A DNA stretch of 64,000 nucleotides from Clostridium sp. OS1-26 (lineage in GTDB: Bacteria; Bacillota; Clostridia; Clostridiales; Clostridiaceae). Location of the stretch: the NCBI RefSeq assembly GCF_030915445.1, contig NZ_CP133264.1, positions 5,179,208 to 5,243,207 on the forward strand, in the 5' to 3' direction. Below the pieces are notes generated by a model. It was not told the DNA's origin and made no database searches. It saw only the letters and a program-made list of their open reading frames with translations. The position numbers and the translations under genes are program-made. This document shows positions 17,201 to 27,789 of the stretch, in pieces (the stretch's first letter is position 1; the number at the start of each line of letters is the position of its first letter).

Positions 17201-17287
17201 ACTCATTGAATAAAAAATATTAAATTTTTATGCGAGGGTCATATAACAGCCTCTAAGTCTAAGATGAAATTTTAAGATAAATAAAAA

Positions 17288-17322
17288 GTGTGACTTAAGC
17301 TATCTATTAGCATAAATCACAC
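17288..17322 (-). terminator. Terminator of the 16S rRNA transcript
   Basis: On the minus strand GTGTGATTTATGCTA pairs, with two mismatches, with TAGCTTAAGTCACAC and is followed by TTTTTATTT. It lies about 105 bases after the 3' end of the 16S gene, where spacer and 23S sequence would be expected. Confidence 0.75.
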
Positions 17323-17420
17323 ATAAATTCTATAAAAGATAACATTATTTATACATTTGATCCCTCAAAATTAAACAGAGTGTAAACAAACCTTCAAGAT
17401 AGAATTACCTATCTTGTCGA

Positions 17421-18937
<1,517 letters not shown>

Positions 18938-19179
18938 AAAGTTTGAATGCTCATTACTGTTGTTTTTGACTACTAACAAGTAGTTCAAAAGAATTGCTGG
19001 TTTAGTTTACTTAATAAAAATCATCTTGATTTTTAACCTCTGTTTAATTTTCAAGGATCATGTCACTCATTTGCGACTAGATTTATATTTTATCATGTTT
19101 ACCTTAGCTCGTCAACTAGTAATTTGTTACCAGTTTAACTTAACTAAGTTATCGCTGATTTGCGATTGGATTTATATTC
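18938..19179 (-). other. Leader/spacer between tRNA-fMet and 16S rRNA
   Basis: The spacer has the sequence CTTGAAAATTAAACAGAGG on the minus strand, typical of clostridial rRNA leaders, and a matching form recurs after the 16S gene (CTGTTTAATTTTGAGGGATC). Two near-copies of TTGCGA-T-GATTTATATT (about 19070 and 19159) repeat within it. I see no protein gene. Confidence 0.5.
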
Positions 19180-19255
<76 letters not shown>

Positions 19256-19496
19256 ACATTTACTTTTCACTTTTGTCGCTCACTCTAGCAACGAATGTTA
19301 TTGTATCATCTTTATAGTTATTAAATATTGCCGTCAGCTGCTTTAAACTAAGCATACACAGGTAATACTCTAATAACCTCTTAAATCCTTTCTATCTAAT
19401 ATATCGACACGCCTGGTCTTGTTGTTATATACTTTTCCTTTAGATTTCTATACTACATTTCTACATAAGAGTTCATGCTAAAAAAATTAAATTACT

Positions 19497-19562
19497 TTTA
19501 GGAATATGTCGCTAAAACTAAAAATACTTAAAGCATTCAAAGTTTAGCAACATATTCTAAAA
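19497..19562 (-). terminator. Long-loop hairpin, likely terminator of the aminotransferase gene
   Basis: TTTAGAATATGTTGCTAAACT pairs imperfectly with AGTTTTAGCGACATATTCC on the minus strand across a loop of about 20 bases, followed by a T-rich run. It lies about 65 bases after the stop codon of the gene at 19628. Confidence 0.55.
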
Positions 19563-19627
19563 TATAATTTAACTTTTAATTCTCTAAACCTTACAACATA
19601 AAATAAATTATTTCTTTTAAACTGATA

Positions 19628-20809
19628 TTACTTAAATTCCTGTACTAACTTCTCAAAAGCAGGAATTGATCTTTCAATCATATCAAACTTTACACAATAA
19701 GACATTCTAAAATGTCCTGGACATCCAAAACCACTTCCTGGAACAAGCAATATATTATATTTCATGGCTCTTCTAACAAACTCCACATCATCATCTATCA
19801 ATGCTTTTGGGAAAAGATAGAAAGCCCCTTGTGGTTTTACACATTCAAAGCCTAATCTTGTTAAATTATCATATAAGAAATTTCTTCTTTTTTCATATCC
19901 AGTAATATCTACCTTAGCGTTTATTGCATCTCCAATAACCTTTTGAAATAGTCCTGGAGCATTAACAAAGCCGAGAGTACGATTGCAGTAGGCCAACGCA
20001 TCTGAAAGAATATCTGCATTTTCTATTCTACTACTTACAGCTATGTACCCTATTCTTTCTCCTGCAAGACCTAAGGATTTACTAAATGAATTAACTATAA
20101 TAGTGTTTTTAAAAATAGAAAGTAAACTTGGAACTTTAGCGTTATCATAAACTATCTCACAATAAGGCTGATCTGAAATAACATATATAGAAATTCCATA
20201 TTCTTTTTCTTTTCTCGTCAAAATTTCTTCAATACTTCTTAAAATTTTCTCACTATATACAACTCCAGTTGGGTTATTCGGATTATTAATTATTATAGCT
20301 TTTGTCTTTGGTGTAATGCTTTTTTCGAAAATATCTAAATCTGGCTCAAAGGTTGATTTATTAGGAGCTACTACTACTGTTTGTCCACCACAATTGTCAA
20401 CATAACAATTATACTCTACAAAATAAGGTGCAAAAACAATTACTTCTTCTAAAGGATTAAGAAGTGATTTTAATACAACATTTAGCCCTCCTGCTGCTCC
20501 AACTGTCATTACAATATTGTTTGCTGAAAGCTCAACTTTACTTTCCTTCTCTAAGCTTTCAGCGACTTTTCCTCTGACATCTGCATAGCCTGCATTACTC
20601 ATATACCTATGTATTCCTTTTTCACCGCTTGTTATATGTTTTTTAAGTGAGTCTATGACTTCTACTGGTGGCTCTGCGTAAGGATTCCCTATGCTGTAAT
20701 CATAAACATTTTCTGCTCCATACTTTTCTGCAAGTCTTGTACCTTCTTCAAACATTAATCTTATCCATGATGAATTTTTTAAATTATTTACTATCTTTTC
20801 TGAAAACAT
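19628..20809 (-). CDS. Class I/II pyridoxal-phosphate aminotransferase
   Basis: A fold-type I aminotransferase of the aspartate aminotransferase group. Seen: SIGNPYAEPPVEVIDSL near residue 45, NNPNNPTGVVYS, the PLP-contacting SDQPYCEIVYD, and the catalytic Lys in VNSFSKSLGLAGERIGY at about residue 240. The C-terminus has LVPGSGFGCPGHFRMSYC with the substrate-binding Arg. The start is the ATG at 20809, nine bases after AAGGGGGAT; eighteen extra upstream codons lack a binding site. The substrate cannot be told from sequence. It is a single-gene unit. Confidence 0.9.
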   Translation of the reverse strand: MFSEKIVNNLKNSSWIRLMFEEGTRLAEKYGAENVYDYSIGNPYAEPPVEVIDSLKKHITSGEKGIHRYMSNAGYADVRGKVAESLEKESKVELSANNIVMTVGAAGGLNVVLKSLLNPLEEVIVFAPYFVEYNCYVDNCGGQTVVVAPNKSTFEPDLDIFEKSITPKTKAIIINNPNNPTGVVYSEKILRSIEEILTRKEKEYGISIYVISDQPYCEIVYDNAKVPSLLSIFKNTIIVNSFSKSLGLAGERIGYIAVSSRIENADILSDALAYCNRTLGFVNAPGLFQKVIGDAINAKVDITGYEKRRNFLYDNLTRLGFECVKPQGAFYLFPKALIDDDVEFVRRAMKYNILLVPGSGFGCPGHFRMSYCVKFDMIERSIPAFEKLVQEFK

Positions 20810-21016
20810 AAAACATCCCCCTTGTTTTCTTATATTATTGAAAAGCTGCAGTATACCTTTCAACTATTTTAATTATACCATTATTTTCTTCACTTTTGTG
20901 TCTTTATATTTTAAATTTACACTTAAATCTGAATATTTTTGCATTTTTCGTATCTTAATATAATTATAATTCCTTATATTTAAATATTAGTAAATTATTC
21001 ATTCTACAATTGAAAT

Positions 21017-21146
21017 TATGAAACTCCTCTTCTTTATGTAAGAGGAGTATTTACTGAGTGAGCGGCCATATTAAAATTGGCACGCTGTGTAAGTGACTAT
21101 CACCAAATCATAGATTTGGGATATCTACTTAGGATTTTGCATCTCT
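21017..21146 (+). repeat. Intergenic repeat family, copy 1
   Basis: The segment begins TGAAACTCCTCTTC, includes GAGTGAGCGG, then GCTGTGTAAGTGACTATCAC and CATAGATTTGGGATATCTAC, and ends with CTCTGCTTAA. The same blocks in the same order occur at 37768-37977 (two units) and, inverted, at 52014-52113. It is non-coding. Its first part (ACTCCTCTTctttatgtAAGAGGAGT) forms a hairpin. The rest of the 400-base gap holds only the next gene's terminator. Confidence 0.7.
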
Positions 21147-21150
21147 GCTT

Positions 21151-21193
21151 AAAACAAAATCACTAGATATTTAGCTTCTAGTGACTTTGTTTT
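21151..21193 (-). terminator. Terminator of cwlD
   Basis: AAAACAAAGTCACTAG pairs with CTAGTGATTTTGTTTT on the minus strand, 15 bases after the stop codon. Confidence 0.8.
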
Positions 21194-21207
21194 ATATATT
21201 TCAGAAT

Positions 21208-21941
21208 CTAATAGGATAAGACTTTTTGACCTTCTGAATCAAAATACTCTTTTACCGATTTAGCTAAAGAATCTGCTATCTTATTTTGATATTCTTCGCT
21301 CTTTAACTTTTCTTCTTCCTGTGGATTAGTCAAAAAACCACACTCCACAATCACTGAAGGTATATCACTATGACACCTTAGAACCTTATAAGCATTTTCA
21401 GCAGGTTTCTCCACACGATTATTTTTCTTATTTAAGTCAATTTTGAAATTTTCCTGTATAATATGTGCTAATTTTTCACTCTCCCACTTTTTGAGTACCA
21501 CACTTGAGCGCCATGGTAATAACTTTGCTCAAAAAAATTCTGATGAATGCTTATAAAAACATCACAATTTGAATCTCTTTTCATTTTGCATCTATTATTT
21601 AAGTCTTCATTTTTTTTATTTCTTATGCTTCCTGTGAGCCCATAAAGTCCTTTATCACTGTCTCTTGTCATAACAACTACATACCCCATATTTTTAAGTC
21701 TATCTCTTAATTTTAAACCTATACTTAAATTTATATGTTTTTCCTGGCAACCTCTTTTTGATTTTGCTCCTCCATCAATTCCTCCATGTCCCGGATCTAT
21801 CAATATTATTTTATCTATTTCTGCTTTAACAGGAGTGGTATAAGTTGCAACAGTACTGCTATATTTCACATATATTGCACATATCATACTTATGAATATT
21901 ACACAAATTCTTAACGTTATTTTTTTATTTATACAATTCAA
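21208..21941 (-). pseudogene. cwlD: CwlD-type N-acetylmuramoyl-L-alanine amidase, frameshifted
   Basis: CwlD helps make muramic-delta-lactam in the spore cortex, needed for germination. An N-terminal membrane anchor (about residues 7-28) leads to the amidase_3 domain: zinc ligands in LIDPGHGGIDGG, in QEKHINLSI and in FISIHQNFF, and the catalytic Glu in SVIVECGFLTNPQEE. The frame breaks after HGAQVWYSK. Five As are present where six would give YSKKWESEKLAHIIQE and join the two parts. All key residues are present across both frames. The start is a TTG (21941), seven bases after GGAGGTG. Either a homopolymer sequence error or a real loss that would affect germination. Confidence 0.88.
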
Positions 21942-22035
21942 TATCTTTCACCTCCACTTTATGTATTTCAGATTTTCATCAGTATTTTATGTAAATTTAT
22001 AATTATTATTGCACTTATACTAAATTCAAATAAAT

Positions 22036-22067
22036 AAAAACACCAGACATAAACATCTAGTGTTTTT
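22036..22067 (-). terminator. Terminator after the YdbC-like gene
   Basis: AAAAACACTAGA pairs with TCTGGTGTTTTT on the minus strand, six bases after the stop codon. Confidence 0.8.
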
Positions 22068-22072
22068 AAAGC

Positions 22073-22294
22073 TTATAAATCTATTCTATTTAAAACATCT
22101 CTTAATTCTATAAGTTCTTCCTTAGTAAGTGTAACACCTTTACCCATCTTCTCATGTTCTGGTGCCCAGTCTCTAATATCATACTTAGGTTCTTTATCAT
22201 TCCAACTTATAAGATTTAATTCTTTCTTCCATCCTTTTGAAGATTCTGAAAGAGTACCTATCGCTTTTGTTATTTCATATTTTATCTCTGGCAT
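22073..22294 (-). CDS. YdbC-like PC4-fold protein, 73 aa
   Basis: A short single-stranded-nucleic-acid-binding-type protein related to the transcriptional coactivator PC4. Seen: a beta-rich N-terminal half (YEITKAIGTLS ... WKKELNLISWN), then KYDIRDWAPEHEKMGKGVTLTKEEL and a C-terminal helix. The DIRDWAPxHxxMGKG motif is a strong marker of the bacterial YdbC group. GGGAGG sits six bases before the ATG. It is a single-gene unit with its own terminator. Role in Clostridium is not defined. Confidence 0.85.
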   Translation of the reverse strand: MPEIKYEITKAIGTLSESSKGWKKELNLISWNDKEPKYDIRDWAPEHEKMGKGVTLTKEELIELRDVLNRIDL

Positions 22295-22462
22295 ATTTAT
22301 ACCTCCCGTTTTATATTTTCCGTAAATTATTAATTTAAAAATTTAATGCTTATTTTATCTGAATACTCTATAGTTATTTTACCATGATGATGCTTAAAGT
22401 CCATAGCTTCAATAGTATTATAGTTTTATCCAAGTGATTATGTAATTTTAGATAAAATAAAC

Positions 22463-22494
22463 TCCCCTATTGTATACATATCTACAATAAGGGA
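22463..22494 (-). terminator. Terminator after the GGDEF gene
   Basis: TCCCTTATTGTA pairs with TACAATAGGGGA on the minus strand, about 30 bases after the stop codon. Confidence 0.7.
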
Positions 22495-22521
22495 ATTTAT
22501 ATAATACATATTTATGTAATT

Positions 22522-23415
22522 TTATGCTATTATTTTATTTCTTCCACTGTTCTTAGCCTCATATAATTTACTGTCTGCTTCTTTAATTAATTCTTCTTGA
22601 TTTAACTGCTCCTCAAGCAGTGTTCTAACCCCAAAGCTAGCTGTAACTTTTATTGTTGTTCCTTCATATTTTATTTCAGCATCCTCTATAGATTTTCTCA
22701 TTCTTTCTGCGACATTTATCGCAGAATTTTTATTTGTATTCTTTAAGTACACTACAAATTCCTCACCGCCATAGCGAGCTACCCAATCTATATCTTTTCT
22801 TATAGATCTACTAAGTATAGCTGCAACAGTCTTTATAACTTCATCACCAGCTACATGTCCATAAGTGTCATTTACTTTTTTAAAAAAGTCTATATCTACC
22901 ATTATCAGAGATACTGGTTCTCCGTTTAAAGAGCTATTTATCATGTCAACAGGAAGTCTTTCATTTATAAATCGTTTATTGAATACATTAGTAAGAGGAT
23001 CTGATATCACTAATTCATTCATATGATTTACTACACTATGAATTGTATCGCTGTCCTTACTTTCTATGTTTTCTATTACTCCACTGTTAGTTATATCTTT
23101 TAAAAGCTCAATGATTACTGAGGTATTCTCAAATTGGACAGGTATAGCAGTAAGCATGTACACTTTTTCTCCGTTATATTCTATCTTAACAAAAGTTTCA
23201 TTTTCATTATAGGCCCTAGCCGAAACACAATTACTACAAACCTTTCCCTTTTTCCAAAAACTATAGCAGGATGCTTCTAGTTCAGTGACCTTATTTAACT
23301 TTAAGTCTAAAATTTGTTTTTTCATTGGGTTTACTATCCTAATTACATCATATATCTTTTCAAATACTGACATAGTATCTATTAATAACTTTACATTAAT
23401 ATCTTTATTATCCAT
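22522..23415 (-). CDS. Diguanylate cyclase (GGDEF) with Cys-containing N-terminal sensor
   Basis: It would make cyclic di-GMP. The C-terminal half (about residues 130-297) is a GGDEF domain: DPLTNVFNKRFINERL, DIDFFKKVNDTYGHVAGDEVI and the active-site signature ARYGGEEF. The inhibitory-site position reads KDID rather than RxxD, so product inhibition may be weak. The N-terminal part is PAS-like, with CYSFWKKGKVCSNCVSARAY, three Cys spaced for metal or redox sensing. No membrane segment is visible. GGGGAGG precedes the ATG. An HD-GYP protein at 41655 could remove the signal. Confidence 0.92.
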   Translation of the reverse strand: MDNKDINVKLLIDTMSVFEKIYDVIRIVNPMKKQILDLKLNKVTELEASCYSFWKKGKVCSNCVSARAYNENETFVKIEYNGEKVYMLTAIPVQFENTSVIIELLKDITNSGVIENIESKDSDTIHSVVNHMNELVISDPLTNVFNKRFINERLPVDMINSSLNGEPVSLIMVDIDFFKKVNDTYGHVAGDEVIKTVAAILSRSIRKDIDWVARYGGEEFVVYLKNTNKNSAINVAERMRKSIEDAEIKYEGTTIKVTASFGVRTLLEEQLNQEELIKEADSKLYEAKNSGRNKIIA

Positions 23416-23573
23416 GGCAGTTCCTCCCCAATATTAAAAATATTGTTTATTATCATATTATATCATTAAATACATTATACTAATAGATAATTATTGTTAT
23501 ATAACCTTATAACTTTTTTAGGGAGAATTTTATTTCTATATAAATAGAATACTGTAATTTAGGAAATACAAGT

Positions 23574-23634
23574 TAAGGCATCTTCAAAAAAATAACTAGT
23601 CAGTATACTAGTCTATTTTCTTTCAGATGCCTAA
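23574..23634 (-). terminator. Terminator after the SDR gene
   Basis: TTAGGCATCTGAAAG and CTTCAAGATGCCTTAA-type arms enclose an inner ACTAGT hairpin, 15 bases after the stop codon. Confidence 0.65.
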
Positions 23635-23649
23635 GATAAAAAATTAGTT

Positions 23650-24414
23650 TTATTTTTTATAAACTACTCCACCAGTTGCTTGATGGGTTGCTGTTACTGT
23701 TACTTCACATATTTGAACGTGATCTGGTACAGAAGCAGTATACAACACTATATCTGCAATATCTTCTGGAGTTAACGGCTTAATCCCTTCATAAACTTTA
23801 GCAGCCTTTTCCTTATCTCCATGAAATCTAATTACACTAAAATTAGTTTCTACAATACCAGGTTGTATATTAGTTACTCTTATAGGAGTATGTACTATGT
23901 CCATCCTCAATCCATCACTTATAAATTTAACTGCCGCTTTAGTAGCACAGTAAATAGTTCCTCCTGGGTATGCATGTATCCCTGCCACTGAACCCATATT
24001 TATAACATGACCTCTCTGATTTTCTATCATAGTAGGAACTATCTTCCTAGTCAAATATAAAAGTCCTTTTATATTAGTGTCTATCACAACATCAAATTCT
24101 TCTGGATCACCTTCTTGAACTTTTTCTAATCCTTGAGCAAGTCCTGCGTTATTTACTAATATATCTATATTTCTTAATTCTTTTGGTATATTCTCAAAAA
24201 CTTCGTCTATAGCTTTTTTATCTCTTACATCTAATTCATACACATAAACCTTTGCTCCATATTCTTTTTCTAACTCACCTTTTAAGCTATGCAGTTTTTC
24301 CATGTTTCTTGCACAAAGTAAAAGTATAGCACCTTCCTTTGCAAATCTTCTAGCTGTAGCTTCACCTATTCCGCTACTAGCTCCACTTATAAAAACAATT
24401 TTATCTCTTATCAT
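23650..24414 (-). CDS. Short-chain dehydrogenase/reductase (YdfG-like)
   Basis: A classical SDR of 254 aa. The nucleotide loop is FISGASSGIGEATARRF with LCARNMEKL after it, which favours NADP. NNAGLAQG, the catalytic Ser in NMGSVAGIHAYPGG, and the YxxxK pair in YCATKAAVK are all present. The PGIVETNF motif follows. This pattern is closest to the YdfG/serine or 3-hydroxy-acid dehydrogenase group, but the substrate is not fixed by sequence. GAGGTGAG lies six bases before the ATG. It is 66 bases downstream of the decarboxylase gene on the same strand and may be co-transcribed with it. Confidence 0.9.
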   Translation of the reverse strand: MIRDKIVFISGASSGIGEATARRFAKEGAILLLCARNMEKLHSLKGELEKEYGAKVYVYELDVRDKKAIDEVFENIPKELRNIDILVNNAGLAQGLEKVQEGDPEEFDVVIDTNIKGLLYLTRKIVPTMIENQRGHVINMGSVAGIHAYPGGTIYCATKAAVKFISDGLRMDIVHTPIRVTNIQPGIVETNFSVIRFHGDKEKAAKVYEGIKPLTPEDIADIVLYTASVPDHVQICEVTVTATHQATGGVVYKK

Positions 24415-24480
24415 AAACTCACCTCATTTTAAATTTACGCTTATACAGGTATTATACCATATATTAGTATTGCGAGAATA

Positions 24481-25890
24481 TTACCTCAAATAAATTTTAT
24501 AAGCTTTATTTAATACCTCCCATGCAATTTCCATATCCTTTTCTTCCGTTCTCCAATTACTTATAGCTGCTCTTATTCCAGGTGTTCCTTTATATACAGT
24601 TTGAGTAAAGAATGCTCTGCCATCTTCATTAACTATTTTTAAGAACTGCTGTATTTGTTCTAATGTAGCACTATGATTACCTAAATTAATAGTAAAACAA
24701 ACTACATTTAGTCTAGTATCAGACAATAACTTAAAGTTTTTAGATTCTTCAATCTTTTTAGTCAATACTTCTGCTAAACTACAATTTCTTTCAACTATCT
24801 CCTGGTATCCATTACTTCCATAAGCCTTCAAAGTAAACCATGCTGGAAGAGCTCTAAGCCTTCTGGAATTCTCTGGAGTTAAATGAACAAAATCAGGATT
24901 TTCTGAAAGTTCCCCTAAGTATATAGCATTATTTTGAAAAACTTGGATTTGAAGCTTAGTATGTTTAGTAAATTGCATTGCACTATCGTAAGGAACGTTA
25001 AGCCATTTGTGTGCATCTACCGTAATAGAATCAGCTGCATCTATTCCTTCCATAAGTTTTTTATACTTTGGAGAGCAGGCAGCAAAGCCTCCAAAAGCTG
25101 CATCTACATGAAGAAAGAAATTATATTTTTTCTTTAATTCCCTTATTTGCTTTAAATCATCAAAATCCACAGTATTTACTGTACCTGCACTTGCCACAAC
25201 AATGCAAGGTGTTCCATTATTTTGTTTTAAGTAGTTTTCTAATGCTTCAATGTCTATTGCTTCTCTACCATTAATAGATGGAATATAGTGCATATTGTCT
25301 CTTCCCATGCCCAGCATAGATAAAGATTTTAAAATACTTGAATGGGGTGCAGCACTTATAATTTTTATTGGTGGAAGACTATACATACCATTTTTAGCTA
25401 TATCAAAACCCAATTCATTAGCTACCCACTGTCTTCCAATTGCTAATCCCACAAAGTTAGCCATAGTTGCACCGGTAACAAAGGCTCCTGAATATGCCTG
25501 TGGTAAACCAAAAAGCTGTTTTAATAAATTAATAGTTTCTTCCTCAATTTTTGTACCACTGGAGTTATCTCTACCTGAGGCATTTTGATCAAAGGCACTT
25601 ACCAGCCAATCTCCCATTAACGCCGCAGGAGTTGATCCTCCTGTTACAAAACCAAAGTATTTAGACCCTGCACTAGAAACTATTCCTTTATAAAACCTCT
25701 CTATGAATTCCTCTAAGGCTTTTTCTCCCCCTAAACCCTCTTGATTTAATTGAGAATTATTATAACCCTTTGAATCTTTCGAGAAAGTTGGTATCTCATC
25801 AATATCCTTTAGAAATGTACATGCATTATTTTTTACTTTCTCTAATAGATTATTTATATTTTCTAAATCACTTTTTAAATATTTGTCCAT
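24481..25890 (-). CDS. Group II pyridoxal-dependent amino acid decarboxylase
   Basis: It removes CO2 from an amino acid, probably aromatic or acidic. Seen: a substrate-side motif FVTGGSTPAALMGDWL near residue 80, GAFVTGATMANFVGLAIGRQW, VASAGTVNTVDFDDL, LHVDAAFGG, and the PLP-binding Lys in SITVDAHKWLNVPYDS near residue 300. The C-terminus has RAAISNWRTEEKDME. Length 469 aa fits the DOPA/tryptophan decarboxylase-like class. GGGAG precedes the ATG. It is divergent from a MocR regulator with 237 bases between, which suggests control by that regulator. The substrate is not known. Confidence 0.9.
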   Translation of the reverse strand: MDKYLKSDLENINNLLEKVKNNACTFLKDIDEIPTFSKDSKGYNNSQLNQEGLGGEKALEEFIERFYKGIVSSAGSKYFGFVTGGSTPAALMGDWLVSAFDQNASGRDNSSGTKIEEETINLLKQLFGLPQAYSGAFVTGATMANFVGLAIGRQWVANELGFDIAKNGMYSLPPIKIISAAPHSSILKSLSMLGMGRDNMHYIPSINGREAIDIEALENYLKQNNGTPCIVVASAGTVNTVDFDDLKQIRELKKKYNFFLHVDAAFGGFAACSPKYKKLMEGIDAADSITVDAHKWLNVPYDSAMQFTKHTKLQIQVFQNNAIYLGELSENPDFVHLTPENSRRLRALPAWFTLKAYGSNGYQEIVERNCSLAEVLTKKIEESKNFKLLSDTRLNVVCFTINLGNHSATLEQIQQFLKIVNEDGRAFFTQTVYKGTPGIRAAISNWRTEEKDMEIAWEVLNKAYKIYLR

Positions 25891-26034
25891 AATTATTCTC
25901 CCTTCAAATTATGTTATACTAGATTAATGACACTTTATAAGTAATTAATATGTTCTATATCTGTAATTCCATAATCTTTTCTATCTTTCCTTTATAGCAT
26001 TTTTCCTCCTTTAATATTTTATTCGACTCTATTG

Positions 26035-26064
26035 TTATGATATGATATAGTATTTATATCATAA
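26035..26064. promoter_or_regulatory. Inverted repeat between decarboxylase and MocR genes (candidate operator)
   Basis: TTATGATAT and ATATCATAA-type arms are separated by an AT-rich core, about 65 bases upstream of the MocR gene in the shared divergent promoter region. It could be an operator for the adjacent regulator. Confidence 0.4.
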
Positions 26065-26127
26065 TTATACCTTTATATTATGCATAACAGTCAATAACAC
26101 ACTATAACACTTAAGGAGAAAATAAAA

Positions 26128-27618
26128 ATGCACATAGATTTAAATAGAAATTCTAATATACCTTTATCAGTACAGATTTACCAATCCATATCTGATCGCA
26201 TATCCTCAGGTTTAATAGAAAAAGGTGCTAAATTACCTTCTGTTAGAAGTCTTTCAAAAACATTGAAAGTAAGCTTGGTTACTGCTGTTAAAGCTTACTC
26301 TTTACTGGAAAAAGACAACTTTATAGCAACTATACAAGGAAAAGGTACTTATGTTCAGTCAGAAGATGTAGTTAATAATAACAATCTTGAAAATGATTCA
26401 ACTTCCCTTGATTGGCAGCTTTCAATCACTGACCATCTTCCAAGGGCCCAATTTTGGAGACAAAATATAAATTTAACTACAAAGCCACAAATTCAGATGT
26501 CTGCTGCTCACGTTCACAGTTCTCTACTTCCTGAGCAGCATATTTCTAAGCATTTATCCTCACTTGTTTTAAAAAATCCATCTTTGCTCTTTGAATACGG
26601 ACCTATACAAGGAGATTTGGAATTACGAGCTTCCATCTCTAACTATTTAAAAACCAAAGATGTTTCCCTGTCTGCAGAAGAAATTGTAATAACTAATGGA
26701 TCACAACAGGCAATCAATCTAGTTGCCAGAACCTTTATTGGAGCAGGAGATGTTGTAATTATGGAAGCTCCAACATATACTGCTGCTATTGATGTTTTTC
26801 GCTGGCAAGGAGCTACTATTTTATCTGTTCCTGTAGATAAGGAGGGAATGCGTATAGACTTACTTTTAAAAATTTGTGATTCTTATTCTCCAAAATTAAT
26901 TTATACAATACCAAGCTATCATAATCCAACAGGAACCGTTATGAGTATGCAAAGAAGAAGAGAATTACTTCATATTGCAAGAGACTTTAATTGTTTAATA
27001 GTTGAAGATGACCCTTGGAGTGAGATAACTTTTGAAAAGAGTTTTTTACCATCTATTAAAAGTTTAGATACCAGTGGACGCGTAATATATATTAAAGGAT
27101 TTAGTAAGTTTTTAGCACCGGGATGCAGAATTGGAACAGTATCCGCATCAGGCTCAATACTAAATAGACTTGTAGCCGCTAAAGCAAATTCTGATCTTGG
27201 AAGTCCATTGCTAACTCAAAAAGCACTGTTACCTTTCCTTCAATCTAACTTTATAGAAAAACACTTGAAGAATTTAAACTCTATTTTAATTAAAAGACGT
27301 AATTTAGCTTTGAAATTACTTACAGAGCATATACCAATTGATGTTAAATGGACTGTTCCACAAGGAGGACCAAATATTTGGATTACACTGCCTTCATGGA
27401 TGAGTGCAGAAAGTCTTCTTTTTGAAGCCCAAAGCCGTAATATCGCCTTTCTTCCTGGCTCCACATGTTATCCAAGCGAACCCGAATTTAACCATATACG
27501 TATTGGTTTCTGCTTTTTAGATGAACATCAATTAAAAGAAGGCATTCTGGCTTTATGTAGTATTATATCTTCTTTTATAGATCAGAAATGTAGTCATAAT
27601 GATATACCAATAATTTAG
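26128..27618 (+). CDS. MocR-type GntR/aminotransferase-like transcriptional regulator
   Basis: A PLP-dependent regulator. The N-terminal winged helix (about residues 8-75) has PLSVQIYQSISDRISSG and GAKLPSVRSLSKTLKVS ... GKGTYV, and the rest (about 110-485) is an aminotransferase-like domain. That domain includes FEYGPIQGDLELRASIS, TNGSQQAINLV, SYHNPTG, EDDPWSEI and the PLP-linked Lys in YIKGFSKFLAPGCRIG. Members sense PLP or an amino-acid adduct. AAGGAG lies nine bases before the ATG. It is divergent from the decarboxylase at 24481, its most likely target. PdxR, the regulator of pdxST in some Firmicutes, belongs to the same family, but pdxST here is 9 kb away. Confidence 0.92.
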   Translation: MHIDLNRNSNIPLSVQIYQSISDRISSGLIEKGAKLPSVRSLSKTLKVSLVTAVKAYSLLEKDNFIATIQGKGTYVQSEDVVNNNNLENDSTSLDWQLSITDHLPRAQFWRQNINLTTKPQIQMSAAHVHSSLLPEQHISKHLSSLVLKNPSLLFEYGPIQGDLELRASISNYLKTKDVSLSAEEIVITNGSQQAINLVARTFIGAGDVVIMEAPTYTAAIDVFRWQGATILSVPVDKEGMRIDLLLKICDSYSPKLIYTIPSYHNPTGTVMSMQRRRELLHIARDFNCLIVEDDPWSEITFEKSFLPSIKSLDTSGRVIYIKGFSKFLAPGCRIGTVSASGSILNRLVAAKANSDLGSPLLTQKALLPFLQSNFIEKHLKNLNSILIKRRNLALKLLTEHIPIDVKWTVPQGGPNIWITLPSWMSAESLLFEAQSRNIAFLPGSTCYPSEPEFNHIRIGFCFLDEHQLKEGILALCSIISSFIDQKCSHNDIPII

Positions 27619-27789
27619 TAAATGTTAAAAATCATAAATAGAAACTTTTGTAGTGCTAAAAGTGTACTATTCGTTCCTATAAAATTAAAGGTTTATTTAT
27701 AACTTTTTTACCATAGATGTGTTAATATATAGTTATAGAAAATTAATGAAAAGCATATTAACTTTTCCAAATAGGAGGAGATGACTTTA

